This document shows positions 54,316 to 63,321 of a DNA stretch of 64,000 nucleotides, piece after piece. The DNA is taken from positions 62,001 to 126,000 of the forward strand of contig NZ_LZGW01000030.1 of the NCBI RefSeq assembly GCF_001690275.1, written 5' to 3'. Source of the stretch: Gilliamella sp. WF3-4. GTDB taxonomy: Bacteria; Pseudomonadota; Gammaproteobacteria; Enterobacterales; Orbaceae. The notes beneath the pieces are model-generated. The model searched no databases. It was not told where the DNA came from and saw only the letters and a program-made list of their open reading frames with translations. Made by a program: the position numbers and the translations under genes. Position 1 is the first letter of the stretch. Every line of letters begins with the position of its first letter.

Positions 54316-55002
54316 CTACTTCTTTTTCTTTATGGTAGAAGCTAAATGACAAGCATCTGTTAAATTATTTTTACAGGCTTGATTAAGCCAGAAAAATGCT
54401 TGCTTATAGTTTGACTGAGCCATTTCAATAATTCCTAAATTAAGTTGAGCAAAAGCATTATTCTTTTCAGCTGCTTTTTTATACCAATAAAGACCTTTTT
54501 TATAATCTGTATCTATTCCACTACTTGTCAAATATAAATTACCCAATTCAACTTGAGCGGCTGTATAATCTTGTTGAGCCGCCTTTGTTAGCCAATATAA
54601 TGATTTTGAACTATCAGGTTTAACTCTCCAAAATCCAAATCTATAATTAACCCCTAAAGAGTATTGAGATTGTACATGATTTTGTTTTGCGGCTTTTTCT
54701 AACCAAATAATAGCTTGTTCATCATTGCCCAGTTCTTCATAAATAATGGCTAAAGCAAACTGAGCTTCTGCATATCCTTGTTGCGCTGATTGTTGATACC
54801 AATAAAAAACTTTATCATTATATTTTTTATCAATATTTTGAGATAAAAGCAGATTAGCCAAGGAATATTGAGCAATCTTATCGCCATTTTCCGCCTGTAT
54901 AATTAAATTATTTTTGTTAGTATCAGCAGTTAAAATATTAGAGTGACACAGCATAAAAGCTAACATTATCATTAAGACGAGTTCCTTATTTAGGTATTTC
55001 AT
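54316..55002 (-). CDS. Exported Sel1-repeat protein, immunity candidate
   Basis: The 228-aa product has a signal peptide (hydrophobic 8-24) followed by about five Sel1-like repeats, each with A-x-x-x-LG/A and the W-(Y/L)-x-K/Q-A/S-A core: FYWYQQSAQQGYAEAQFALA, IWLEKAAKQNHVQSQYSLG, LYWLTKAAQQDYTAAQVELG, LYWYKKAAEKNNAFAQLNLG. Such alpha-solenoids are known as immunity or adaptor proteins beside secreted toxins. It overlaps the MORN-like gene by 17 nt, so the two act as a unit downstream of the Amidase_3 cassette. Confidence 0.8.
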   Translation of the reverse strand: MKYLNKELVLMIMLAFMLCHSNILTADTNKNNLIIQAENGDKIAQYSLANLLLSQNIDKKYNDKVFYWYQQSAQQGYAEAQFALAIIYEELGNDEQAIIWLEKAAKQNHVQSQYSLGVNYRFGFWRVKPDSSKSLYWLTKAAQQDYTAAQVELGNLYLTSSGIDTDYKKGLYWYKKAAEKNNAFAQLNLGIIEMAQSNYKQAFFWLNQACKNNLTDACHLASTIKKKK

Positions 55003-55399
55003 TAATTTCTACGTCCTCTGTTTCATATAAATCGCTATAATTAAAAATTTTTTTAGTTAAGACCTTACCATTTTTATCGTAGGTTATAATGATTTTATAA
55101 TCTTTACCAAACTCATCTGGGTGATAATACCTTGTACGAATAAGCATACCCAATAAATCATATTCATACCAATTACCCACAAAAATACCTGTCGCATTAT
55201 AATGTCCTTGACAACCTTTTTCTTTTACTTGACCATTTGGATAATAATCAATAAGAAATGAATAACAAAAAGGAGTATTTGAATTACTTGATACTATTAA
55301 TGATATGGCGTAAGGATCAAAATTTTCCTTAACAGAGTTAGCAAAAGAATGACAAACAATAAATAAAAAGATGGGTAGTAAAATAATCATTTTTTTCAT
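54986..55399 (-). CDS. Exported MORN-variant repeat protein, immunity candidate
   Basis: The 137-aa product has a signal peptide (IILLPIFLFIVCHSFA). Repeats YYPNGQVKEKGCQGHYN, GNWYEYDLLGMLIRTRYYHPDE and YDKNGKVLTKKIFNY follow the MORN-2-like pattern common in toxin-associated immunity proteins. It begins 11 nt after the Amidase_3 cassette and overlaps the Sel1-repeat gene. Confidence 0.75.
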   Translation of the reverse strand: MKKMIILLPIFLFIVCHSFANSVKENFDPYAISLIVSSNSNTPFCYSFLIDYYPNGQVKEKGCQGHYNATGIFVGNWYEYDLLGMLIRTRYYHPDEFGKDYKIIITYDKNGKVLTKKIFNYSDLYETEDVEINEIPK

Positions 55400-55410
55400 T
55401 ATGCAACCTT

Positions 55411-56931
55411 TTAATAAAATTTTTTAATATTTTTTAGTAACCCTTCATATAATTGTTGAGCAATTAGATCAATATTTGAAAATAAGGCTTTTGCATCTTT
55501 AGGTGATGTAATAAATCCTAACTCAACGAGAACTTTACGTTTGGTTTTATTTGAAGTTCTTAAAACCTGAAGGTTTCTTACATCTTTTTTGGGGGAAGAT
55601 GATTCAACAGGAACCACATTATAATAACTAAATATATCTACCGCTAACTCCTTACTAAGTGCAACAATTTCGCTATCCGATATGTTCGGATAGATTACAT
55701 GGGAACCAGATGCAGAATAATTTAAAGCACCATCAGCATGAATAGAAATAAAATAATCAGCATTATTTTTATTCGCTAGATCAATTCTAGCTTGTCTTGT
55801 CTCTGGACCATCTATACCTTTGATACGCCTTTCAGTCCGAGTGAGAATAACCTTATAACCTTTTAGTTCTAGTAATTTTTTCAGTTTTATGGATACATCG
55901 AATACTAATCCTCTCTCATTTTTCTCAGGATCTTCTGTATCCGATATAATCAATGTTGTATCATCAATAACTTCTTGTGGTAAAGTTTCGATATTTGCTG
56001 TAGCTGTTTTATTTTTGCTTATCTTATAAGTATATATCTTAGCTGTAGCACCTGAACTTCCTTTCTCATATCCGTGACCAGGATCAATTACAATTGTTAA
56101 TTCGCTATTTTTTAACGCAAACATTTTCATTGCTACAGGATGAATAAACCACGCCTTACCATTATCGCTAAGGGTAGCTGGAGGCGTGTTTTTGGGTTGA
56201 TTCAACTTAGCTAAGCCTTTAGCAACATCATCCCACCATAACATTTTCTTGATTTTCTCTTTGGTTTTGTCCCAAGCCATGACTTTGTCTTCTAACTTTT
56301 GTACCTTTTTATAAATTTCGATTTGTTCTGCGTTCAATTTCTGCTTTGGATTGCTTTTGTAGTCTTTTGGAAATCGGTCAATTTTTCTTTTTAGCTCTTC
56401 AAACCCTTTTTTTTCTGACTGTTGTTTGCTTGTTTCTAGCGTGTTGATATAAGCATCCAGTTTTGCTTCGTCGCCTTCCGTTAAATAATCCAATACATTG
56501 CTGACATTTTCTGTCATTTCACTATTTAACGCTTCCCATTTTAGCAATTTGCCTTCTGAATCAACTTTGCCATACCATTCACTTTCATAATGGATTAATA
56601 GGCGACCCAGTGATGAGGTTAATACTGGCTTATTAATTATCCCGTTAAAGCTATTAATATCTATCTTCGCATATTTCTGAGCGCTAGAATCGTATTGCTT
56701 GTCTAATATTGTTAATGTTTCTTTTATTGTTGGCGTGTATTGTTCTAGTGATGCATTATCCTTATTTCTGCTTAAGGTTTTTTTAGCACTCAAATAAATG
56801 TCTTTCAGACTGACATTTTCTTTAATTTGCTTAAAGTCAAACCAATCCCAGCAACTCACTTTCTTCACGCCTTCGCTCTTGGTTGATAACCAGCAATCAA
56901 CCTTCTCCGTATGACCAGTTATTAAAAGCAT
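55411..56931 (-). CDS. 5'-truncated effector cassette with Amidase_3 toxin
   Basis: Residues 15-267 match the C-terminal part of the vgrG-linked scaffold (from WLSTxSEGVKKVSCWDWFDF). The first 14 residues come from unrelated DNA at the breakpoint. After WFIHPVAMK the Amidase_3 domain has zinc ligands His286 (IDPGHG), Glu339 (NERG) and His398 (SIHAD), and the catalytic Glu470 (VELGF). This is an N-acetylmuramoyl-L-alanine amidase cleaving the glycan-stem bond. The proline/threonine linker (ENGETTNTTTTPTDSA) present in other copies is shortened here. It is probably a donor cassette or a poorly expressed effector, followed by two immunity candidates. Confidence 0.85.
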   Translation of the reverse strand: MLLITGHTEKVDCWLSTKSEGVKKVSCWDWFDFKQIKENVSLKDIYLSAKKTLSRNKDNASLEQYTPTIKETLTILDKQYDSSAQKYAKIDINSFNGIINKPVLTSSLGRLLIHYESEWYGKVDSEGKLLKWEALNSEMTENVSNVLDYLTEGDEAKLDAYINTLETSKQQSEKKGFEELKRKIDRFPKDYKSNPKQKLNAEQIEIYKKVQKLEDKVMAWDKTKEKIKKMLWWDDVAKGLAKLNQPKNTPPATLSDNGKAWFIHPVAMKMFALKNSELTIVIDPGHGYEKGSSGATAKIYTYKISKNKTATANIETLPQEVIDDTTLIISDTEDPEKNERGLVFDVSIKLKKLLELKGYKVILTRTERRIKGIDGPETRQARIDLANKNNADYFISIHADGALNYSASGSHVIYPNISDSEIVALSKELAVDIFSYYNVVPVESSSPKKDVRNLQVLRTSNKTKRKVLVELGFITSPKDAKALFSNIDLIAQQLYEGLLKNIKKFY

Positions 56932-57174
56932 TCCCCCGAATCCATTTAATTATTTCACCGTGCTTTTTACTATAACTGGCAAATACACAAAATTTAGGGG
57001 AGGGTTTTGTTATTCCATGTATGAAAATCAATACCTTTCCTTTCCCATATTCCTATTACTTTTTTAAATAATTTTTGAAATTTTTTGCATGTACTTTTAG
57101 TATGCCTTTTTTTGAAGATATTTGCCATTCCAGCCAGAAAGTGCAAATAACTAAATGATTTACCACGCCGTTAT
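56932..57174. other. Intergenic, no feature seen
   Basis: AT-rich, no convincing coding frame. It separates the immunity gene of the main effector from the Amidase_3 cassette and includes the point where scaffold homology begins. Confidence 0.4.
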
Positions 57175-57606
57175 TTATTCTGAAGTAGCAAGATCTTTTA
57201 TATTTATTTTATAAAAATCCAAACATTGATTAAATTTTATTTCTAACGCTTTGTTATAAATAACTTTGACTGGGTTTAATTCATCATATGTAATATTTTC
57301 CATGCTTTTTCGTTTATAGTTGTATTTCAACCAACCTAATGTAGCCAACATTCCTCTATTTTTATTTTTTTCTGTATCAGAGTCATAGACTTTGAAAAAA
57401 ATTGAATCATCATTAACATAAATATCATATAAATCAATAGTTAAAGTTGCCCTTGATGTTACTTCTGGAAGAAAATCACTAGCTTTAATTATTTCTTCAA
57501 AAATAGATACACAATCGATCGATTTGGCATTTGCATTACATGTTATACTTAAAATTAACAAAAATTGTAAAACAAATATTATCGTAGCTTTAATTTTTTT
57601 TTGCAT
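57175..57606 (-). CDS. Exported hypothetical, likely immunity to the vgrG-linked effector
   Basis: The 143-aa product has a signal peptide (TIIFVLQFLLILSITCNANA, cut near 27) and a mature domain of about 115 residues with two Cys (SIDCVSIFEEI and NQCLDFYKIN) that could pair in the periplasm. It overlaps the end of the effector gene by 17 nt, typical of cognate immunity. No named family recognised. Confidence 0.7.
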   Translation of the reverse strand: MQKKIKATIIFVLQFLLILSITCNANAKSIDCVSIFEEIIKASDFLPEVTSRATLTIDLYDIYVNDDSIFFKVYDSDTEKNKNRGMLATLGWLKYNYKRKSMENITYDELNPVKVIYNKALEIKFNQCLDFYKINIKDLATSE

Positions 57607-60600
57607 TTTCTTCCTCTATTTTATTAACAATTCTTGGAATAATTTTATTTAATATGTTTTTATAGGTTTCTTGAACAACAGAATTGGTCGAATGCCAACG
57701 AGCATAATTACCATTATATTTATTAATATAGAAAACTAAATACTCCATTGCAGCTAACACAGAAGGGAAAATTATAAACTCTTTAGGCCTATCTTTTATT
57801 TGAACATTTCCTCCCTGCTTACTCAACCCAACATTTTCAAATAAATATGTAGTTCCTATAGGAGTATAATTTGGATTTAATAAAAAAAATTCTTTATCCC
57901 AGCCATAATATGGAGGTGAACCAAAAGACTCCATTCCTCCTGTTCCTGTCTTCTTATATTGTAAAGATTTAAAATGTGCAGTTTCAGAACGATACATTCT
58001 TTCAATTATTATTGCCATATCTTTACCATACTTCGCGTATATAGCCCTTAACGCGAGTTCTGCATTTTCTAAAGTATAATTCCTTATAAGATTAATTTTC
58101 TCATTAAAATAACCAACCATTGCTACCGGATGAATAAACCACGCCCTACCATCAGCACTAAGCGTAGCAGGTGGGGCTGAGTCTGTTGGGGTGGTTGTGG
58201 TATTGGCTGTCTCGCCATTTTCTGGAGGCGTGTTTTTGGGTTGATTCAACTTAGCTAAGCCTTTAGCAACATCATCCCACCATAACATTTTCTTGATTTT
58301 CTCTTTGGTTTTGTCCCAAGCCATGACTTTTTGTTCTAGCTTTTGTATTTGTGTATAAATTTCAAGTTGTTCTTTGCTCAACTTTTCCTGTGGGTTACTT
58401 TTATAATCTTCTGGGAACCTTTCAATTTTTCTGCTTAACGCTTCAAAACCTTTTTTTTCTGACTGTTGTTTGCTTGTTTCTAGCGTGTTGATATAAGCAT
58501 CCAGTTTTGCTTCGTCGCCTTCCGTTAAATAATCCAATATATTGTTGGCATTTTCTGTCATTTCACTATTTAACGCTTCCCATTTTGGCAATTTGCCTTC
58601 CGAATCCAGTTTGCCATGCCATTCACTTTCATAATGGATTAACAGGCGACCCAGTGATGAGGCTAATATTGGCTTATTAATTATCCCGTTAAAGCTATTA
58701 ATATCTATCTTCGCATATTTCTGATCGCTAGAATTGTATTGCTTGTCTAATATTGTTAATGTCTCTTTTATTGTTGGCGTGTATTGTTCAAGTGATGCAT
58801 TATCCTTATTTCTGCTTAAGGTTTTTTTAGCACTCAGATAAATGTCTTTCAGGCTAGCATTTTCTTTAATTTGCTTAAAATCAAACCAATCCCAGCAACT
58901 CACTTTCTTCACACCTTCGCTTTCGGTTGATAGCCAACCGGACGAAATGGTGATATTTTTATCGTCAAGGGCTTTTTCTATGTATATCCATAAGGTATCT
59001 TGCTCATCCACCGCTCGATGCTGGCGTGTTTTTACGTTATTATCACTCATATCAAGTAGGAGTGGTGTGCCAATATTATAATTGCTGCTCGTTAATTGGC
59101 TAGCTTGTAAGGGGTGTTTACTCCATGCCTCGGTGTCTGAGGCTAATTCGATTTCATTATTCGCGTTTGCTTTTTTGGCTCTCTCCTTAGTATTTTCAAT
59201 CCATAATGTTTTTGTGTCAGTTGCAGAGGTTTTAATTTCTATTTGTAGCCAGTTTATGTTGGTTTCTTTACTAAGTACCTTTATTTTGCTGCCTTTAAGT
59301 GGTGTACCAACGGTGGTGTCGGCTAGACTGGGGCGCGTCAGTATTTTGGCGCCTTTGGATATAGCTAATAATGTTTTTGCTTCATCAGCTATTTTACTCG
59401 CCTCTGCTTGCGTTTGCGCAATGTACTTGGGTAAGTCTTCACAGGTAAAACATTCAACATGTAAATTTGGTTGAAATTCGCTCCCTTTCATACCTTGTGC
59501 AAGCGGTAGGGTTTCTATATCAATATAATTCCCCTCTTTATCTTTTTTTTTATCAATCGCCTTATCTTGATTATGACCAATATGCCCAACTAAATCACCG
59601 GCTTCAATTGGAAAAGGCTCGTCTAATACCACAACTTCATTATATTTTTTACCTCTAATGATATTTTCAAGACAATCAAAATAAACGTATTTTTTCCCAG
59701 CTGGCAAAGGAATAGTGGGGCTTCCATCTCGAATCACTTCAACTAATTCAACATAATTTTTTGGCGCTTTGGTACCTGCTATTTTAATTTGCGTACCGTC
59801 AGGTAACATGGAAATAATATTTTTATCTTTATCCCTGACTCTTAGCCCTTTGGATTTGACTAACTTACTATCTGTTCCCGTTATTTCAACTATCGGGTCG
59901 GTGAGTTGTTTTTTAGTGTCGTTGTAAATCCAACCAATAATTTTATTTCCCTTATAGTCATAAGGTGTTAATTCCGGAATCGAACAATATCCTTCCACTA
60001 AAGACGAAACAGCATACCATTTATAATCTTGTTCATGTAAATCAAGATTTAGATTCACTTTGGTACCCGCTTGTAATACAGCTAAAATATTAGTGCGCTT
60101 TGAACTATCCGCTGTCTTTCGTATATTTAACCCAGCTACGTAATCTAAGTCCTTATGCCCTACGCGGACACGATAAATATCCTGCTCCCAAAATGCGGGT
60201 GCAGGCTCTTTGGGGTTATCATCGTAGTATTGAGTATCAGCCAGATGCATATACAAACTATAAAAATAAAGACGGTGCCCGGGCTGTTTTTCTTTTTTAG
60301 TTTCTGCTGTTTCCGCGGTTGACGCTTCATTTGACGGCGTTGAGGTGTCGGTAGCTGGATTGGTAGTGGCATTAGATGATTCAGTGGCCTCAGTCGTTGT
60401 TGCTGATGTTTGCGTCGTGTTGTTATCCGTCGGGGTATTGCTTTCTGCCTCAGCGGCTTCTTCTACACGCTCCATTTCTAGCAAGTGCCTAACCAACACA
60501 AAACCCGTTGAGAAAAACCCCACTTTTTCGCCATAATCCACTTTTTGATAATGATCATTAACTCGATAAGCGATAACTTCACCCGAGGCAAGACAATGCA

Positions 60601-60802
60601 CTTTTCGCTCTTTTGTGTCGCCTAATTTTTCAAGTACCGTCTCATCAAAATGGATCCCTCCATGCAACTGTTTGTTTATACTGACAGGATAAAACCCTCT
60701 AGATGCCGACATTAATGCGGTATAATAAGCATTAGTGCTTATTGGTTGTTTTTCATTGACAACAACTGGATATTTCCATTTTTTTATTGGTGTTAGTGCC
60801 AT
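57590..60802 (-). CDS. VgrG-linked T6SS effector: degenerate M23 + SH3b scaffold with lysozyme-like toxin
   Basis: 1070 residues. 1-110 and 175-190 form an M23-like fold (LHGGIHFDE at 46-54, GFVLVRHLL, FYSLYMHL), interrupted by a Thr/Ala/Glu-rich linker (118-172). SH3b-like segments follow near 208-275, 312-345 and 475-510. The M23 fold is closed by GDLVGHIGHN and QPNLHVECF (His448), where Asn replaces the usual first His of HxH, so this domain is probably inactive and structural. A helical region and KMLWWDDVAKG lead to DGRAWFIHPVAM (894-895). The last 176 residues are the toxin: ERMYRSETAHFKSLQYKK and GGMESFGSPPYYGWD resemble a lysozyme-type hydrolase, with Glu939 or Glu945-equivalents as candidate acids. 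It starts 11 nt after vgrG and is probably delivered by it. Confidence 0.85.
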   Translation of the reverse strand: MALTPIKKWKYPVVVNEKQPISTNAYYTALMSASRGFYPVSINKQLHGGIHFDETVLEKLGDTKERKVHCLASGEVIAYRVNDHYQKVDYGEKVGFFSTGFVLVRHLLEMERVEEAAEAESNTPTDNNTTQTSATTTEATESSNATTNPATDTSTPSNEASTAETAETKKEKQPGHRLYFYSLYMHLADTQYYDDNPKEPAPAFWEQDIYRVRVGHKDLDYVAGLNIRKTADSSKRTNILAVLQAGTKVNLNLDLHEQDYKWYAVSSLVEGYCSIPELTPYDYKGNKIIGWIYNDTKKQLTDPIVEITGTDSKLVKSKGLRVRDKDKNIISMLPDGTQIKIAGTKAPKNYVELVEVIRDGSPTIPLPAGKKYVYFDCLENIIRGKKYNEVVVLDEPFPIEAGDLVGHIGHNQDKAIDKKKDKEGNYIDIETLPLAQGMKGSEFQPNLHVECFTCEDLPKYIAQTQAEASKIADEAKTLLAISKGAKILTRPSLADTTVGTPLKGSKIKVLSKETNINWLQIEIKTSATDTKTLWIENTKERAKKANANNEIELASDTEAWSKHPLQASQLTSSNYNIGTPLLLDMSDNNVKTRQHRAVDEQDTLWIYIEKALDDKNITISSGWLSTESEGVKKVSCWDWFDFKQIKENASLKDIYLSAKKTLSRNKDNASLEQYTPTIKETLTILDKQYNSSDQKYAKIDINSFNGIINKPILASSLGRLLIHYESEWHGKLDSEGKLPKWEALNSEMTENANNILDYLTEGDEAKLDAYINTLETSKQQSEKKGFEALSRKIERFPEDYKSNPQEKLSKEQLEIYTQIQKLEQKVMAWDKTKEKIKKMLWWDDVAKGLAKLNQPKNTPPENGETANTTTTPTDSAPPATLSADGRAWFIHPVAMVGYFNEKINLIRNYTLENAELALRAIYAKYGKDMAIIIERMYRSETAHFKSLQYKKTGTGGMESFGSPPYYGWDKEFFLLNPNYTPIGTTYLFENVGLSKQGGNVQIKDRPKEFIIFPSVLAAMEYLVFYINKYNGNYARWHSTNSVVQETYKNILNKIIPRIVNKIEEENAKKN

Positions 60803-60813
60803 TGTTTGTACCT

Positions 60814-63321
60814 TTAGCCTGAAAAATCGATATGTTCACTATTTATTAATCTGATAAGCGCTATTTCAACATCACTTTTCAAGAAGTTGTCTGTGTTATT
60901 TTCTATACTTGCTGGCCCCATCTTTTGCATCACGTTACATTTAAGATACACATTATCTTGCGTGCCCAGTTCAATGCCTGCACTGCTGATTTTGATATAA
61001 GAGCCACCACAGATAAGCGTGAGTTTATCGCTGGCGGTGATAGTCACTTTGCCGTCAACGCTATCCACTTTGATATCTTGCTTAGCCGCCATATTGAGGT
61101 TGGCATTTTGGGCTTGCACTGCAATATCGCCTTGGTTGGCAAACAGTTTCATGCCTGATTTATGAGCAAATAGTCCTATTGCTTCGCCAGATGATACGGT
61201 GATGTTTTTTAATGCGGTGATATCGGTTTGGTTTTCACTGGTTAGGGTTAAGCTATTGCCTGTTGTCAGTTGGATGTTTTCTGGGCTGGTTAAGGCAATG
61301 CCTTCTTGCGCATAGGCCAGTAGGCCACTTTGAGTTAGCTCACTTAAGTTGGCTTTAAGCTGGTCTTGACTGTCGGTATCTGCGCTGTGTGCGTCGGACT
61401 GGCTAGCGGCATTTTGTAACGCTTTGGCAATCGATAAGGCATTTTCAAGTTGGCTTATTGCCGCTTGCATATCCAGTTGTTTGCCTTGTGCTTTCGGCTC
61501 GGTTTGGGTGGTTAAGTATAAGCCTTTGTTGGCAGCAATCGCCCCCCATTCATCCGTCCTCAGTTCAAAGCCTTCACCACGTTGTGCTTTTTTATTATCG
61601 ACTAAATGCCCTAAATTAAGTTGGCTTTTGCCATATTCGGTGGCGAGTTTGATATGCTCTTGCCCGCGTTTATCATCCATGCGCAGTTTGTTGTTGGCGG
61701 GGGTGCGAATCACATTACGGTGTTTGTTAATGGTGGTCACATGGTCAGGGTGGGCGCTGTCGTGCATGGCATGGGCAATATACGGCCTATCGGGATTGCC
61801 ATTCATAAAGGCAATCGCCACTTCCGTGCCGTCAATTAACGGGAAGTGAAAACCATAGGTGTTACCCGAATAAGGTTTGGCTAAGCGTACCCATAAGCTT
61901 TCAGTACCCTTTTTCCACGCTTTTAAGTCAAAGTTGAATTTAACTCGGTAGCGCCCGTGAGTGTCAATATAGCCATAGGTGTCATTATCAGGGCTAGTGA
62001 CCCGTGCGGGTAAGGTGCCACTGACTTGTGGCCAGCGTATGGGCGCGGGGCGATAGGGTTTTAAGGCTTGATAGGGAATGGCGGTAAAGGTGAGTGCATA
62101 GGCATCAGTACGGTTACCTTGCCCTTGTACACTTAAAATGAGGATACCGTCATTAATATTCGTTAGCGGACTGCCGTTGATATTAATCCATTGACCGGGG
62201 GCAAGGTTATAGCGATTACTCTTACCTTTAATGATAATTTGCTGGCTAATCGCCTGCTCATGGCGGATTTTGGCATACCACTGACCGCTTTCAATGGTGT
62301 TATCTTGTTCAATACCGTCATCTTGCGGTGACGGGTTAGCGGTTTGTGGTTGGTTGGAGTTAGCGGCTTTATCATTTGGCTTACTCTGCTGACCTTGTCC
62401 GCTTTTATAATGCTCTTCGTAACGGTAATCAGTGCCTTGCGTGGTGGAGGTTTTCGGTTGGGTGTTGATATCGGTGAGTAAATCGGCTTTGGCATCACGG
62501 TAGTTATAGTCTTGAACGGTCACTGAGGCGGGTACCACTTCGCTATGTAAGGTGATATCCCAAACACTTTCTATGCCCGTATCGGCCATACCACTCGGCG
62601 GTTTATAGTCGATATTGGCCACCTGTGCATAGCCTTGTTCATAATCACTTAACACCATCACATCACAGTCATGCTCGGCGTGGGTTTCAAAGCGGAACCA
62701 GATACCGACATCGGCCAATAAGCGTTGAATAAATTCCAGGTCACTTTCTTGCCACTGGGTGATAAACTCCCGTTCAGGATAACTGTCTTTGAGCGCTAAC
62801 CGGTAATCAATGCCGGTAAAGCCGTGACTGCGTAGCACTTCTTCAACCACACTGACCACGCTTTGATTTTGAAATATAGCACTATTTTTCCCTATCGCTA
62901 AGCGAGCTAATCGGGAAGATAACACGACTTGGTAATGAGCTTCATCTTTATTGACTGATAGCTGGCTAAATTCAGTGATAACCCCATGCAAGGTGCGTTT
63001 ATTCGTCACGGCGGGCAAGTCGCTTAACGAACGAATAGCGGAAGTTAATGGCTTGTTAATAACAGGATTAAAGAAGAAAGTCGATTTTTGATTAAGGAAC
63101 GCATCGGGCGATAAGGTTTTGTCAGGGCTGGTAAAGGTAATCACATAACGCCAAGGTTGGTTTAACTGCTCATTACCGTCAACATGCAAAACTGAAATTG
63201 GTGCGGTCAGCCCGTCAACGGTTAAGGTATAGCGGTTGTGACTAACGCCCCCTAAACCGGCCATTAAATGGCTAAACTCGCCACCGAGTTGCCCCAAAAG
63301 GCGATTAAGTTCATTCGACAT
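60814..63321 (-). CDS. vgrG: VgrG (TssI), type VI secretion spike protein
   Basis: Forms the trimeric tip of the T6SS tube and carries effectors. The 835-aa product shows the gp27-like part (YTLTVDGLTAPISVLHVDG, SYPEREFITQWQESDLEFIQRLLADVGIWFRFE, near 170-220), the gp5 OB-fold (RVKFNFDLKAWKKGTESLWVRLAKPYSGNTYGFHFPLIDGTEVAIAFMNGNPDRPYI), and the RTPANNKLRMDDKRGQEHIKLATEYGKSQLNLG motif. A C-terminal DUF2345 beta-helix (about 560-790) follows with GLFAHKSGMKLFANQGDIAVQAQN. AGGAGAGC precedes the ATG. It is the first gene of the minus-strand effector region. Confidence 0.95.
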   Translation of the reverse strand: MSNELNRLLGQLGGEFSHLMAGLGGVSHNRYTLTVDGLTAPISVLHVDGNEQLNQPWRYVITFTSPDKTLSPDAFLNQKSTFFFNPVINKPLTSAIRSLSDLPAVTNKRTLHGVITEFSQLSVNKDEAHYQVVLSSRLARLAIGKNSAIFQNQSVVSVVEEVLRSHGFTGIDYRLALKDSYPEREFITQWQESDLEFIQRLLADVGIWFRFETHAEHDCDVMVLSDYEQGYAQVANIDYKPPSGMADTGIESVWDITLHSEVVPASVTVQDYNYRDAKADLLTDINTQPKTSTTQGTDYRYEEHYKSGQGQQSKPNDKAANSNQPQTANPSPQDDGIEQDNTIESGQWYAKIRHEQAISQQIIIKGKSNRYNLAPGQWININGSPLTNINDGILILSVQGQGNRTDAYALTFTAIPYQALKPYRPAPIRWPQVSGTLPARVTSPDNDTYGYIDTHGRYRVKFNFDLKAWKKGTESLWVRLAKPYSGNTYGFHFPLIDGTEVAIAFMNGNPDRPYIAHAMHDSAHPDHVTTINKHRNVIRTPANNKLRMDDKRGQEHIKLATEYGKSQLNLGHLVDNKKAQRGEGFELRTDEWGAIAANKGLYLTTQTEPKAQGKQLDMQAAISQLENALSIAKALQNAASQSDAHSADTDSQDQLKANLSELTQSGLLAYAQEGIALTSPENIQLTTGNSLTLTSENQTDITALKNITVSSGEAIGLFAHKSGMKLFANQGDIAVQAQNANLNMAAKQDIKVDSVDGKVTITASDKLTLICGGSYIKISSAGIELGTQDNVYLKCNVMQKMGPASIENNTDNFLKSDVEIALIRLINSEHIDFSG

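Noticed and set aside
60100-60536. Plus- and minus-strand frames over the Thr-rich linker of the main effector
   Set aside because: Shadows produced by low-complexity codons.
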